A DNA stretch of 64,000 nt from the NCBI RefSeq assembly GCF_028389875.1, contig NC_084663.1, forward strand, positions 93,129,765-93,193,764, in the 5' to 3' direction. Positions 45,987 to 59,300 of this stretch are shown piece by piece; within the stretch, counting starts at the first letter, position 1, and every line of letters begins with the position of its first letter. The position numbers were made by a program, and so were the translations under genes. Source of the DNA: Rhea pennata (Eukaryota; Chordata; Aves; Rheiformes; Rheidae). Below the pieces are notes generated by a model. The model saw nothing but the letters and a program-made list of their open reading frames with translations. It was not told the origin of the DNA and did not search any database.

Positions 45987-48900
45987 GTACGGAGCGAGCG
46001 GGCGGACGGGCGGGCGCCCCCGGGGACACGCCGCTCCTGCCCCACACGGACACCGGGGCGGGGGCAGGGGGAGCCCCCCCCATCACCCCGGGGGGAGCCC
46101 CCACGCCCCCGGGTTTCTCAGTGCCCCACCGATCTGCCCCCAGCAGCCACCCCCCCTACCCTGCACTCTCCTCCTGGCCGTTAACGGGGGGCTCCTAACC
46201 GCCGCCGCGGCGGTCCGCGGGGCCCCTCTGTGGCGACGCCGGCAAGCCGCCTCCCCACCGCGCTCCCCTCCCCGGGGGGGCTGTTTCCTTGCTGATTTTA
46301 TTGCCGACTGCATCTGTGGCATACGTCACTGCTCTCTGAAGTTCATTTTTACGGTTTTCCTTTATACTGTAAGTTAATAAGTAACTACGGTGATGTGACC
46401 ACTTCGGTGTTTCCACTTAATAAAAAACCTGGTAACTCACCTTTATTCACAATGCAGGTTTTAGTGGGCTTAACGCTTTTGCTTGCATGAGGCAGGACTG
46501 GGACATCTGGGTCCTACCTTTTAGATGTGAGGTTTGAAATCAGAGTCAGATTTTATTTCTCCTAATTTTATAGGAAAATATTTTGAACATGTGCAACACA
46601 TATCAAACAACAGTCATGTTCTAAGCACTCTAATGGGCATCCCTGTCCGCCTTTTCCTTCTCTCTATCAGGGCAAGAAGAGATAATGAGGTTGTGATAAA
46701 GACGATGTGTCTGGATCCTGCTTTGTAGCTTTATTTGTGCTGTCTCAGACTCTAACCAGTAGATGTTTTATATATTTATCCTTAATTACTGCAAGGATTG
46801 GTATTTTCTGTTCTTCTCGTTCTTAGTCCTCTAGCTATTGTAAGAGAGATAGGTATGTTCCCTATTGCAAAAAAAATTTTTCTTGAGTTATATGCCTAAA
46901 ACTGACATTTAATACTAATTTCATTGTGATACAGACTGATAATGATACACAGACAGCACAGACTGGCAATGTTATACACAGCTACGCCTGATTTACACTT
47001 AGATATTTTTCTTTGTATTTATGAGCACTAAAAGCCATTAAATTTTTTGAAGGAAAATAAGTCCTTCAAAACTTCATTGCTCACACATACCATGCCCACC
47101 ATCAGCCCAAAACACTGTGATGTGGTCTCTAGGATAAAAGGAATGCTTAAACAGTTGTTTGGTAGTGTTTCTTCATTCTTAAAGAAAGAAAGACTCAGAA
47201 AAAAACTGCTAAGGGGACTGTACCTGAAAAAAGTTAAACCATCATGACTTGACAGATAGAGGAATAATTAGACACTTCCAAAACAGAGCTAGATTTGAAG
47301 AGGAGCTTCTGCCTGGAACAGAAGATCAGTACATAGTTGCTCACGGTAGACTCTCCTCATGACAGTTGTTTCAATCCCTATTTAAGGCCAGTATTACCTC
47401 AAGGTCAAAAAGAAACTAGTGAGTAGCATGTAAGGCTTAAAGTTACTGTGCTAGAAACAGACCAAGTTGGAATCAATAAAGCAAAAGGAAGTCCTGGGAT
47501 AAACTGAATAACCTTGCATGGAATAAAGTCAAGTAAAGGAACTGCATACAAGGCAGTCTCTCCTGAGGAAAGAACACATGGCTGAAAATACATTTTGAGT
47601 TTTGTTCAACCTACTGGTGCCTGAAGCTTTTCTACAAAAATTTACAGACTTGTTGTGTGAAACAAAAAATTAAACATTTGTATGAACCAAAAAATTAAGC
47701 TTTTGTATGAACCATAACGCTTTTGTGTTAAGTTTTGTGAGAGCCAAAAAAATAAATCCTACAGAAGCAGCACAGAAGAGATGAAATTTTTAACCTCTTG
47801 CTTATTACTAGTACTAAAAGTGCTGTAGATATGTTTTGCAGTAATAGTTCCCTATTTCTATATTTTCTGAAGTACTGGACAAAACTGGCACTATCTTCCT
47901 TCCACAGATGTAAAAGCTGAGGTGAGAAAGGCCATGCTTTTTAAGCACAGTCACACAGTGGTGAGGCAGAAACAGTTTTTATAGTAACAACTAGAATTTT
48001 TCAGTTTCTGTAGCGTAACTGTGGGCTATATTGCAATCATTATTTAATTTGAGGCTTTCTATGCAGTTAAAGTGTCAATCACAGGATTTATGGAATCTGG
48101 TACTGTGTTTATGAAGTTTTACACATTTAAACACCTTTTTTTTTTTTTTGAAAGAGGAAAGGCGTAGGAGCATAATACGAAGAAAGAGGATCCTTTTAGT
48201 GAATTGTTTATACATTATCAAATAGACAGCCATTTGATTCAATTTTCATGTATTTTGAATAAATGAGCCACTTTGTTCACGTGAAAGATCTCTTAATGTC
48301 CAAATTTGCTGAGAATCTGAGAGAAACTCCTATACATAACAATTCTACATGGCAGCAAAATAGCTAACAAACATCTTATTTTTGAAAAGGCTGAGACAAT
48401 ATTCCTAAATGAACATATTTATCCATTCTGAGTTAAGGTATGGCTTTGGAAGTCGTAGCTAAGGGAAAGGCAGTTTGAGAGAAAATATTTTCCTTGAAGT
48501 TCACAGCTTATAGCCCTGGTCACTGAAACAAGAAAACATGAAATCACTCCTGGGTGAGTTCTTAGAAAGCTAAATAGGGGAACTGATGTGGATCTGTTAC
48601 AGTATTTAAAGTCAACATCATGAACTATTAGGGCTAAGTTAAAAAAAAAAAAAAAAAAAAAGTATATGAATGCCATGCTCAGGCAAAGTGTATGATTTGG
48701 GATTGACCAAATTTTCTGATAGTCTACTTGCCTTTTTTCCTGTGAGAAATGTCACACTGATTTTATTTTCCACGCAGTTTTCAGTATCAAAAGCTTTAGT
48801 TCTAAACTTTTCAGGAAAACTGTCTCCTAAAATATGTACAGAGAGAAAATCAGTGTTCACACAGATGCATACCTCTGGCAGAGTGAATCTGTACTAAAGT

Positions 48901-51900
48901 TTTCTGGACCTGTAAAACCTAGTATCTGCAATCAGAGTAGACATCCCCCCTTGAACCTCCTCAGAGTCTATAAATTCAAAATTTTTGGCACAGTGCTTGA
49001 GCACCATCAGTGTAATATGAACAGTGAACATTGTGATACCTTCTATCACTAGAATCCACGTGTTGATGCAGGCTGAAATTTTCATACCATAATTCAGCCT
49101 AAAGCATTTTCCAGAGCTGAATTAATTTATAATGAAAACTAGTCTTAATAGTCTTAATTTTTGGAAGATAAATGGTTGATAATTAGTTACAAAAATTTGA
49201 AAATTTATAGCACTTTTATCTATGGATATCAAAACACTTTGCTAAGATGGGTAATTATTATTATCACATTTTTCACAAGAGATAAGTGAGACAGCCAGAG
49301 GTGAAATGGTTTATACAAATTGTACACGTCATTACTAGATCTAGAATGAATTCTGGTCTCTGTACACTCCACGATATGTTTATGCAGCTAGTCTATAATT
49401 ATCTCTTCAATTTTAATGATGTCAGATCAGTTACTGTACTAAAAACTTATGAACTTTATTTAACTATATAGAGATACATTGGAATTGTTTTACGTTGATT
49501 TGTTTTCTGAATTTAAAAATTTCTGAATTTCTACTTTCAAATTTTTCCCATCACTCCTGAGGGGTAATACCTCATTTTAATTCTTAAATGAAATTAGGTA
49601 GGAAAGTCAGACTCTGGCAAAGCCTCAGAACCATCAGAAGAAGATAAGTAGGACAAGTTGACTATATAATGGTCAATGTACAATGTCCTTTTGCCTTCCT
49701 TTTTTCTCTGATAGATGGCATTAATACATAGATACATTTAGATATTTTCCCTTTGCTGAAATGCATCAAAAGATCTTTTTCCCAAATGGATTCTGACCCA
49801 ATGTTAAGAACAGAAAATGTATTTTTAAGGACTTCTCTTTCTTGGTATAAATGTCAAGCTTATACATAGAAGGAAATTCATTTTAATTCTGGCAATATTT
49901 GTTCTTCTGAATATTTAGGTTTCTTTACAATCAATTTCTGAATATTTTTAATTCAGATTTTTTTAATAGCTGCGGTATTTGTAGAAAATTGCTCCAATGT
50001 TCACTTTAAAGTGCTTTCTTTGGAAATGGAGACCATGTTTGAAATCAAAAGGCAGACCAAATGTAGAGTAAGAGCAATATTTGTCCTTTTTGCTTCTTTT
50101 ATGAAAGAGCAGAAAAGTTTATATAAAAGACTAATGTGATCATTTTTTATTTGAAAAATCCAGATCTTTTCACTCCAGGGCACAGTGGTAACTAGTGAAA
50201 TTATAACACTCTGAAAAAAATATTCTGAAAGCTGAGAAATTGCTGGGGGTGGGAGGATTAAGCTGTTTAAAGTTCTTTTTTCTTTCTTTTTTTCATTTTA
50301 TTAATTTGCTTGCAAGGAATACTGAATGTTTTGAAGAAAGCTCTTTTTTCCTTAAAGATTCATCTCTCTTGCTTCTCCATTGAAGATGTCAGATGACCTC
50401 AGACTGTTTCCTGAGATTTATTGAAGCCCACTAGAAAGATGGAGGACTAGCTTTTTTTGCTCAAAAATAAATCTTTCCTGAATATATTGGAGAAGCCCAA
50501 AACATGCAAATCTCTCTTCGGCTTCCTCTATCACATGATATTTAGATGAAAGTCTTTCTAATAGACTGAAAAAGTACACAGGGGTCCTTACCGGGTTCCC
50601 AAAAACAGAGCCAATGAATTCACTTTGAGTTAAACATATCCCTGGATTATCTGTGCTTGTAGTCTGCAGACAAGACACATTATTATGTTTGGGAATCTCA
50701 GAGTATTTGGGAGGAAAGGAAAATAGTCTAAAAAGCAAAAGACAAGAATATCAAGAGTGTCTCTCCACCACCACCAGGTAAAGAGGACGTGCCATCATCT
50801 CCAGGAAAACAGGAGGGAGCAGATGAGAAGCCAGCAGAAGGTGTCCAGGCAAATACCAGCAGCGTCCGTGAGTATTTCCTGCTATTATATAGTGATTTCA
50901 GTACCGAGCCTATGATAGCTTCTGGCTTCTCCTTCAGCTTACCCATTCCTTACTAGTAAGTGTGAATCTTCAGTTGCTACTCCTGATGCTGTCAAATTTA
51001 ATTTTGACTCTAGTCAAAGATTTGCTCCCTCTAGAGAATTTCTGGGCTGACCACTGTGTCTGCAGCTCCAACTGTCCTTCATCCCATGAAGTCTCTTCTC
51101 TGACAATTCTTGCTTCTTGAAGAGGTCTCAATAGCCAATACTGCAATTAATTCAATAGTAATTCATCTTTCTTGATGCTCTGGGTTATTGGATGTAAACT
51201 CAGTCAGTCTCTTTCAATCACAAGGGCCTGGTTTTTGTCTTTAATACTGCTTTGATCTTGAAAGGCCTGTCTAGGTCCTTTGAGTCCAGTGTCTTTTTCA
51301 GAGATTCAGTATGTCATCTAACATATTAAATAGTATAGATTACAGAATCCACTAGTGACTCCTCTGCAGAACTTTGCAAGGCTTATACTGACATATTATT
51401 TTTGTCATTTGTTTGATATTCCTATAATACTTTTTTTCTGTTATAGGATGTGTTTCTTTCCTTCCACTAAGTTCTAAAATGTGGTTATTTGAAGGCAGAC
51501 TTTTCTGTAGATAACAGGAAATTCATTGATGAACAGAAGGCTTTTTTGTTTTGTTTTGTTTTTTCACTACTCTGGAACTATATATTTGTTTAAATTAAGC
51601 ATGTATGAGCAAAGTAGTCAAATGTAGTGATTCTAATTATCCTTTGCAGAAGAAAGCAAAACTAGCCTTCTGAAGGAATCACCAACTGCAGAGGAACAGG
51701 AAGAAGAATTGGAGCAAGTGGAGTCAGACATTGATCAAATTCGTGAGTGCTGCTTTCCACTGAGAAGATACTGACATGTACATAAAAATCCCCCCGGCTC
51801 TCCAGTTTCCCCCTTTTTTTTTTCTTCGCCTGTTACTGTTATGAATATTATCTCAGACCAGTGCTACTAAGTTACAGCTACCGAGTTTCTCCTCTTTCTT

Positions 51901-53272
51901 TCAGCTGGCTTACCTTGTGTATTTTGTTTCATTCTTTCCCTGGTGCTGAGGGGCTGTATTGTATGTTTTTGTTACTGATACAACATCTTTCATAAGATGT
52001 TTTCTCATATATTTTTCATATAACATCTAGGAGACAAAAAAAAATTAACATTAGGTGATAAGCTTACAAAATAGGTAATGGAGATTCGGTCTGAGGAATC
52101 AAGCTTGAAAATACTTTTAACGACTGCTTATAACTAATTGGAATTCATGTTGACATATTTTGCATTGCAATCCAGTGAAGAACTTTGCTGAGTCACATGT
52201 CAGCAGTATGCCCTATCTGTGACAATAGTATCTTATTATAGTCTGCTGTAAGGAAAAGAGCAAAAAATATGTGCTTGTACTAATTGTCTAGTATAATGAT
52301 GTGCATTCAGTAGCTACTAAAAAGAGACACTTTAAACTTTATTTGGTTTCCAAAGCTGAGACCTAAGCACAAAGCAAAGCTGAACTGAAACTGCTTTTAG
52401 TATCTTAAGGTCTTGAATTTTAAAATCAATGTCTTTAAAACATACCCCAAATTTTTTGCTTTAATATCTTCAATGTAGAGTATTCACAATAAGGTTTTTA
52501 AAAACCTGAGAAAGGGCTTGTTACAAACTGCCCCAGGACAAGTTGTTACAAAGATACAATACATCTGTTTTCTGCTATGGAGTGCCTGTTAGTGTGTTAA
52601 GGAAGCAAGGAATCTGTAAATGCTTCATTTTTGCAGTTAGGTACAAGTATCAGCAAGAAGCCTAAGATTTACAGCAATTATAACTTTCCTTAATGTTCCC
52701 ACTTTGGAGATGCAGAAGAAGATGTGGAAGAGCAGCATGATACTGAAGTATGCTCAGAGCCAGAAAAAAGGCCTGAGAAAGTAGAAAAGAAAATCTCAGA
52801 AACCTTCTACTATAAGTATGAAGATTTATACTCACGGCCATTTGTCACTGAAGACTCTGGGATACCAATTAACCTTCTTACTCTTGAGTATCCTTTCTGT
52901 TGAGACTGTGCAAATCTAGAGCTAGAAATTTCTTAAAGTATGCTCTTAAAATTGTACTTGCCTAATTTAGAGTACCCTATGTGGCATTAGTGGGATACCT
53001 CTGGGTGAGACACAGATAAGAATCTTGGCCAGTCATGGTTCTGGGTGAATTTGCCGTAAACATTATCTTGACCTCATAAGAATTTGATATTGGACATAGT
53101 GCTTACTGTCATAAATACTCCCACAGAACTACATCATGACCAAATTAGTGCGATCAGGCAGAGAACTAGGGTAAGAATATTCCCTGCTAGTAACTCTTCT
53201 TTTCTGTGTAACTATATTGGCCTTTCTGACAGACCTTATGAAAGGGTATGGGCAGAAGAGCTGCTGTGTACC

Positions 53273-53306
<34 letters not shown>

Positions 53307-56300
53307 TTCCCAGAACTACTAAGGGAGAAGAGGCGAAGAAGTTAAGTAGATTCTTAGCTCTGGTGCTCAGAAGACATAAACTGGTAAAATGAAAAAAGTG
53401 ATGATCAGTAAGTGATGACCTTTGCTAGATATGGTCAAGTAGGATAGGAGATACGGCTTTCAGAAGTGCTTATGGTTTTCTCTGCAGACATAGTCAAGTT
53501 GCTGTTGAAGACTGGATTTTCCCTTATCTATATCAGTATATAAACATTAAATAAGTGAACTTGAGTATTTCTTTGGTGTGATCACTTGTTTGTAGCACAG
53601 TTCCTAACAATCTGAGGCACAGCTCTTACATTTTTTTTTGAGAAGAAAACATTGAATTGATAGAATATAAATCCTTGCAGCCTGAAAGGATCCAGCAGAG
53701 GCAAGAAGTGTGCCCTGTAATAGAGGTAGAAGGATGAAAAACAAAATTTATAAGGATTCAATATTCCTATCTCAGTCTTGGTCTAAGTACTGATTGTTTC
53801 TTTCCAAGTAGTAAAGTTTTCTAGAGACCCAGTATTAAATCTTTTCCTTATTAAATATTCTCAGACATTCTTTTGGATATGACTGCATGAGAACTGTAAA
53901 CCTGCTGATGATGGATAGCCAAACACTGCTCTATATTGCAGGCAACCATGTGGTGCTCCTGGACCTGAAAACTAAATCTCAGAGTTACCTCCGGAGCAGC
54001 AGTGGTGGTGGAATTGGGGTTATCACAGTATGGATTATGTTTTTTGCTTTAGGATGTCAGTCCCTTTCTACAAATGAAATGGTCATGTGGTTGCTTGATG
54101 GGAGATTTCTACAGTTGCATTGGCACTCTTTTGTTCAACATTTCGTCTCTCTTAGTCATAACTGATACTAGTTTAGTGTTTTGTCTGTAGGTAAAATTTA
54201 GAAAATCAAGTACCTAGATAAATGAAGACAAAAATATCTGGTTTAATTCTAGTAATCTCCTACCAAGAGCTTGGGTTCTGAAATGCTTTCTCTGCTTTTG
54301 TAGCTCCTTATCCTGTGAATGGCCCTACCAGCTCTCAGTAATATTTCACATGAGCAAAGCTTTCAGAATCCCAGACTCGTATTGTTCTATTCCACTGTAA
54401 GCAGCTTTTTGGGAAAATCATATGTGTTTTCACAGCAGTTGCATTCAAGAGGGTTGTTCTTTTTATATTACCCTCTGAAAAAGTAGATGACTGTTGACCC
54501 AAGTGCTGTTCAGCTAGTGTATTGAGTCAGACAGAGCTAGTAAAATAATGCGTGATGAAGCAAATTATTATTTGGTTCCACAGTTTGTCATAGTTTTGCA
54601 GCATATGTGCAATATACCATTTTTGTATGCATAATGGTCTAACTCCAGTAGTGAGCAATAGATTGGCAGTTGTTGAGAATATGCAGATAGAATAATGCAA
54701 TCTGTCAACCACAACATCTTCTGACTAATGAACAAGTAGATACAATAACTCAATAATTAGCTGAATACAACAAAGGTGTTTTTACAGCATCCAAAAGGAT
54801 TTTTGTTTTTTTCAAGGCACACCCTACTAAGCAGTACTTTGCAGTAGGAGAAAAAGGAAAGAAGCCAGACCTCATCATCTACGAGTATCCTTCACTGAGG
54901 CCCTACAGAATACTACGAGGTAGTGTAAAAAGCACTATTTATTTTACACAAATGGGCCAGTGCTTATAGATCCCAGCAGATGGAGTAATGGTTCATTTTA
55001 AGTTTAGAAGAACATACAACCTTTTGGTACTTAACAGCACTGATTAAAAGTTTTTAAATTTTTCAATGGTAAAAAGCTTTTATTTAGTAGATACAATCAA
55101 CTGAAGGCTATTAACTGGTGAAAAAAATGTAGTGGAAGTTGAGCTCCTTTTAAAGCAGTTTTTCCAATTGTTTCTTCCTCTTTTCTGTGTGTGTGTGTTT
55201 GTGTGTGTGTATGTGTGCGCATGCGGGTTGGGCTTTTATGTCTTTTCAGGAGGAACAGAGGAAGCCTATGTTTCTGCTGATTTCAACAATTCTGGCAATT
55301 TGCTAGCCAGTGTTGGTAGCGATCCTGACTACATGTTGACGATCTGGGATTGGAAACAGGAAAAGATTGTATTGAGGTCAAAAGCTTTTTCCCAGGATGT
55401 TTACAAGGTCACGTTTTCTCCTGATAATGAAGAGCAGTTAACTACGTCTGGAACAGGACACATCAAGTAGGTTTACTGATTATAGTTAATGTGCATGAGC
55501 TGTAAAGCCACAATATCTGGAAGATGACTAACAGGAAAGTGCCATTAGCAAACATGGACCAATGAGAAATGCTATTTTATCTGGCCATAACAATTACAAA
55601 TATGAGAAAACTATTTCTTCAGACAGTCAGCCAATTCTTTTAACACCTTTGCTGTCCTAAAGGTATGATACTTGGTGTTGAATGCTTGTACCATTGTCTC
55701 CATTCTTGTAATTCCAACAAGCACTGTGAAGAATTAATCAAAAATATTTACATATACATCTCTTCTAGCTGTTAACATAACATACATACCTCCTCTGCCT
55801 CTGGGGTTTTCTACCTTTGATTTCTTGAGCTTAGCTGCTGCTTGGGCAGCCACTAGAACTGGTTGCCGAGAAATGGCTCAGGACCCCTATCCTGCTGTCA
55901 GAAACCTCCAAGAAACCCTTACAAAAATTTCATATACTCTCTTTTCTAGTAAGTTCATGGAACCTTTTGTAATGAAAAATGAATCACAGCCCTAAGCTCT
56001 TTGGGACAGGGATTGCCTTTGTGTCCAGTGTTCAGCCTTAAAATACCAGGGAGTTGAAATATGACTTAGATGCTATTATAATAGAAATTATACCTTTAAA
56101 ATGATAACATATCTAAAGACTTTTGGATTTTACACAGGAATCAGATCAAAATCTCCAAATCTCTACAGTTGGTTTCAGGGTGGGTCTGAAATAAGAAATG
56201 GCTTGTTTAGACCCAGAAAAAATGTGACTTGGAAAATATTAGTTATGGAAATCATGCAAAATAAGCTCTTTTATAGTCTTTATTTTGAGCTACAATACTA

Positions 56301-59300
56301 TGAATACAGTCTGACATAGCTTTTATAACACTGATATTCCTAAGCCTTAACCTAAGTTTAGTCCCAAATTCTAATTTCCAATACCTGTCTTAAATGTGAT
56401 ATGCCTCCTGTGCACAGAGGATGCATTGCAGTAGATGTTAATTTTTTGTGATACAGTAATTTAAAGTTATATTTTATACTGGTATAAATATAATGATCAA
56501 TTAAAAATAGCTGTGAAGAACTAGGATAGAACTTTTCACTCACTGAGATTTTTACAGTCTTGTTTAAGTCCCTGGAGGTATTTGAATGAAATGCAGTGGA
56601 GGACACAGTCCTCCACTGAATTACACACAGTCCTCCACAGATTTACAGGGTTGATCATCAGACTCTGGAAACGGCAAGGATGAAACAGGCATGTGCAAGT
56701 ACATGTGATGGTTATAGCAGGAAGAATATAGTTATATATTTTATACTTACTTATTTTAAATAGTAGTTTAGTCTTCATTCTGACCCTGCCAGATCATTTT
56801 TCTAATTTGCTTTTCATAGGGTTAGGAGAGAGAAAAACTGTATATTTACAAAGCTTTGTCTCATTTTAGAAAGATAAACCCAAGTTCTCTTATGAAAAAG
56901 AGTAATAAATTGTCAGCTTTCACCTCAGAGGTATCCCTGGGAAGATTATTTCAATGTCTGAGAAAGAATGAAGACTATGTTTAGGAAATCTTGTATTGGA
57001 GAGGGGCATGTTTTCTGTACTCAGGTTCTGGAAGATGGCTCTCACATTCACTGGTCTCAAGTTACAAGGAGCCTTGGGCAGGTTTGGAAAAACTGCAGTG
57101 ACTGACATTATAGGGTATGTGGAGCTGCCTGATGGGAAGGTAAGTCTGAAAAAGTTTAATTCATTTGCTGTTCTCTCTCAGGATTTGGTATAAATTCTAC
57201 TGAGTAAGTTGGAGGGTTACTATTTGCTTCAAAATGAGGTGAACTAGACCTTCATTGCACTACTGTGATAAGCTAATATTGACATTAATTTGCCAGAAAA
57301 CTGGCTTGCTTTGTAATAATTGAAAAGTACAGTTAGCATTGTAATTCCCAGATGAAAGACTGGTGTTAGCTTAGACCTGAGGCTTCTATAATAGAGCAGT
57401 GAAAACACTGAGAGTAAAGAAATCAAAGAATATTATCGCTTATTCTTCACCATTTCAATGAATTTAAGTGATAAGCTACATTCCTAAAAAGTTGAATCTC
57501 CTCACCATTTATGCCTTCCTTCTCTTGCAAATATCTGTACATTGCTATGAATTTAATGCTTTCATAGAAACAAGCCACAAATATTTATCAGATTCTTGCC
57601 AGTATTTCTGCATGGTTAAGTGGAGGGGCTTATGTGCTTCTTTTTGTTTGAATTGAAGGTTATCTCAGGGGCTGAGTGGGGTAACTTACTGCTTTGGGAT
57701 GGAGGCCTCATCAAAGTAGAGCTTTGTCGAACGGGATGCAAACCTTGTCACAACGGCCCAATCAGCCAGTTAATTCTGGATGAAGGAGAACTTGTGACTG
57801 TTGGAAAAGATGGCTTCATTCGGGTGAGTTTTTCTTTAGTGCTCTGTGTTGTGCAAGTTTGTGATCAGCAGGTAAATGTTACATATTGTGATCAGCAGGT
57901 AAATGTTACATATTTTTCTTTCCCAGAGCTTATTTGTGGAGGCAGATTTGCAATGCAGTGGCTTTCTGAGAATGAATTTTTAGAACAAACTTAGTAAGAG
58001 CACTTCTCCACAGTAGATTCAAAGTAGGTGTTTGAATCAGATAGTATTTATACAACATCTTTTGTTTGATAGTAGTAATTAATCACCATTTACTCTAATA
58101 AATCAAAATAAACTTCAATGATTCTCTAAAAGTTTTATTCTTGCCTGCATTCTAATAAATCTCTTTGTAATGTAGTTTTGGTTAATCTTTATAATTTTCA
58201 GATCTATTAGTATATTTATTTTTATTTCAAAGGGTAAACATGGCAATATTTGAAATTGATTTTCAGATTTTGTAATAGCTCAGATTATTTATGTTAAAAT
58301 GGCATAGATATTCATTAATATCTTGGAGATACAATCACTGAAATAGAGTAGCAATTAAAAGATAAAGCACTGAGCATTCTGAAGGTAACACATGAAGCTA
58401 TAAATTGAGGTCAAAGTGGTTTCCTTAATCATGCCCATTGCTGATCTCATCTGCTGATTATCAAGGATTTTGCAGTCCTGTTCACCTGCTCTTAAAAGGA
58501 AGACAAATTGTGCCTTCTACTGATTTGTGAAAGACCTGGATAACCAACAGGAAGCTGAATCTTACCGTTACAGACCACAGAGGGGTTCAAACACCCTAGC
58601 TTTCTTTTGGTTGTGTTTTAAAAATTGATATAATCCCTTTAGAAACATTCACTCAGGGTATCAGTGTGCCAGCTGATGTCTTGTCCTCATCTCACACAGC
58701 AGAACTTGGATGTGTAACATTTCCTTTTCTTTCTTCCCTAATGCTTCAATATGCACGATGTGCAGTGCAGGCAGGTATTGTTAACTCTCTGCACTTCTGA
58801 GTCAGCCGTGTATAACTTTACCAGTACTGGGGCTGGATTTATGGCATTGTTGTCTCAGAATTGGATTGAAATATTTTGCAATATGTTTTGCTTTCTGCCC
58901 CATTGTATCAGATGGTAGTAGCTAGTTGTCAATATTGCAGGTTATATTCAAACCAGTGAAGCAGACGTGACAGGTTTCATGCTCTGCCTGTGAGACTTAT
59001 CCTTCCCTAGTTTCTTATCATTTTCAATTTCCATATTAATTGTATGTGAAAATGTGATTTGGACATGTTGGCCTAATGAATACTCATTTTCTGTGCTTGC
59101 GACTCCATGAAGGTGTGGGACATTGAAACAGTAGATGCTGCTGATACCATAGATGAAACAGGTTTACTGGAGATGGAGCCAATGAATGAACTTCTGGTTG
59201 GCAAGAACGTCAGTCTGAGTTTCATGGCAAAAGTTCATGATCGTGGACAGCCCATTTGGTATGCTCAGGTAAGATACACTCAAGTACATACAGCTCTGTG

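Larger units (their letters stand above)
45800..46290 (+). promoter_or_regulatory. CFAP44: CpG-island promoter of CFAP44
   Basis: A GC-rich island around the CFAP44 start codon. It holds NRF1, ZNF143-type and X-box motifs upstream of the ATG and no TATA box. Confidence 0.75.

Noticed and set aside
45589-46377. 262-codon plus-strand open frame over the CFAP44 promoter
   Set aside because: It starts before the poly-A tract and runs through promoter motifs and the intron in a GC-rich island. It does not match CFAP44.
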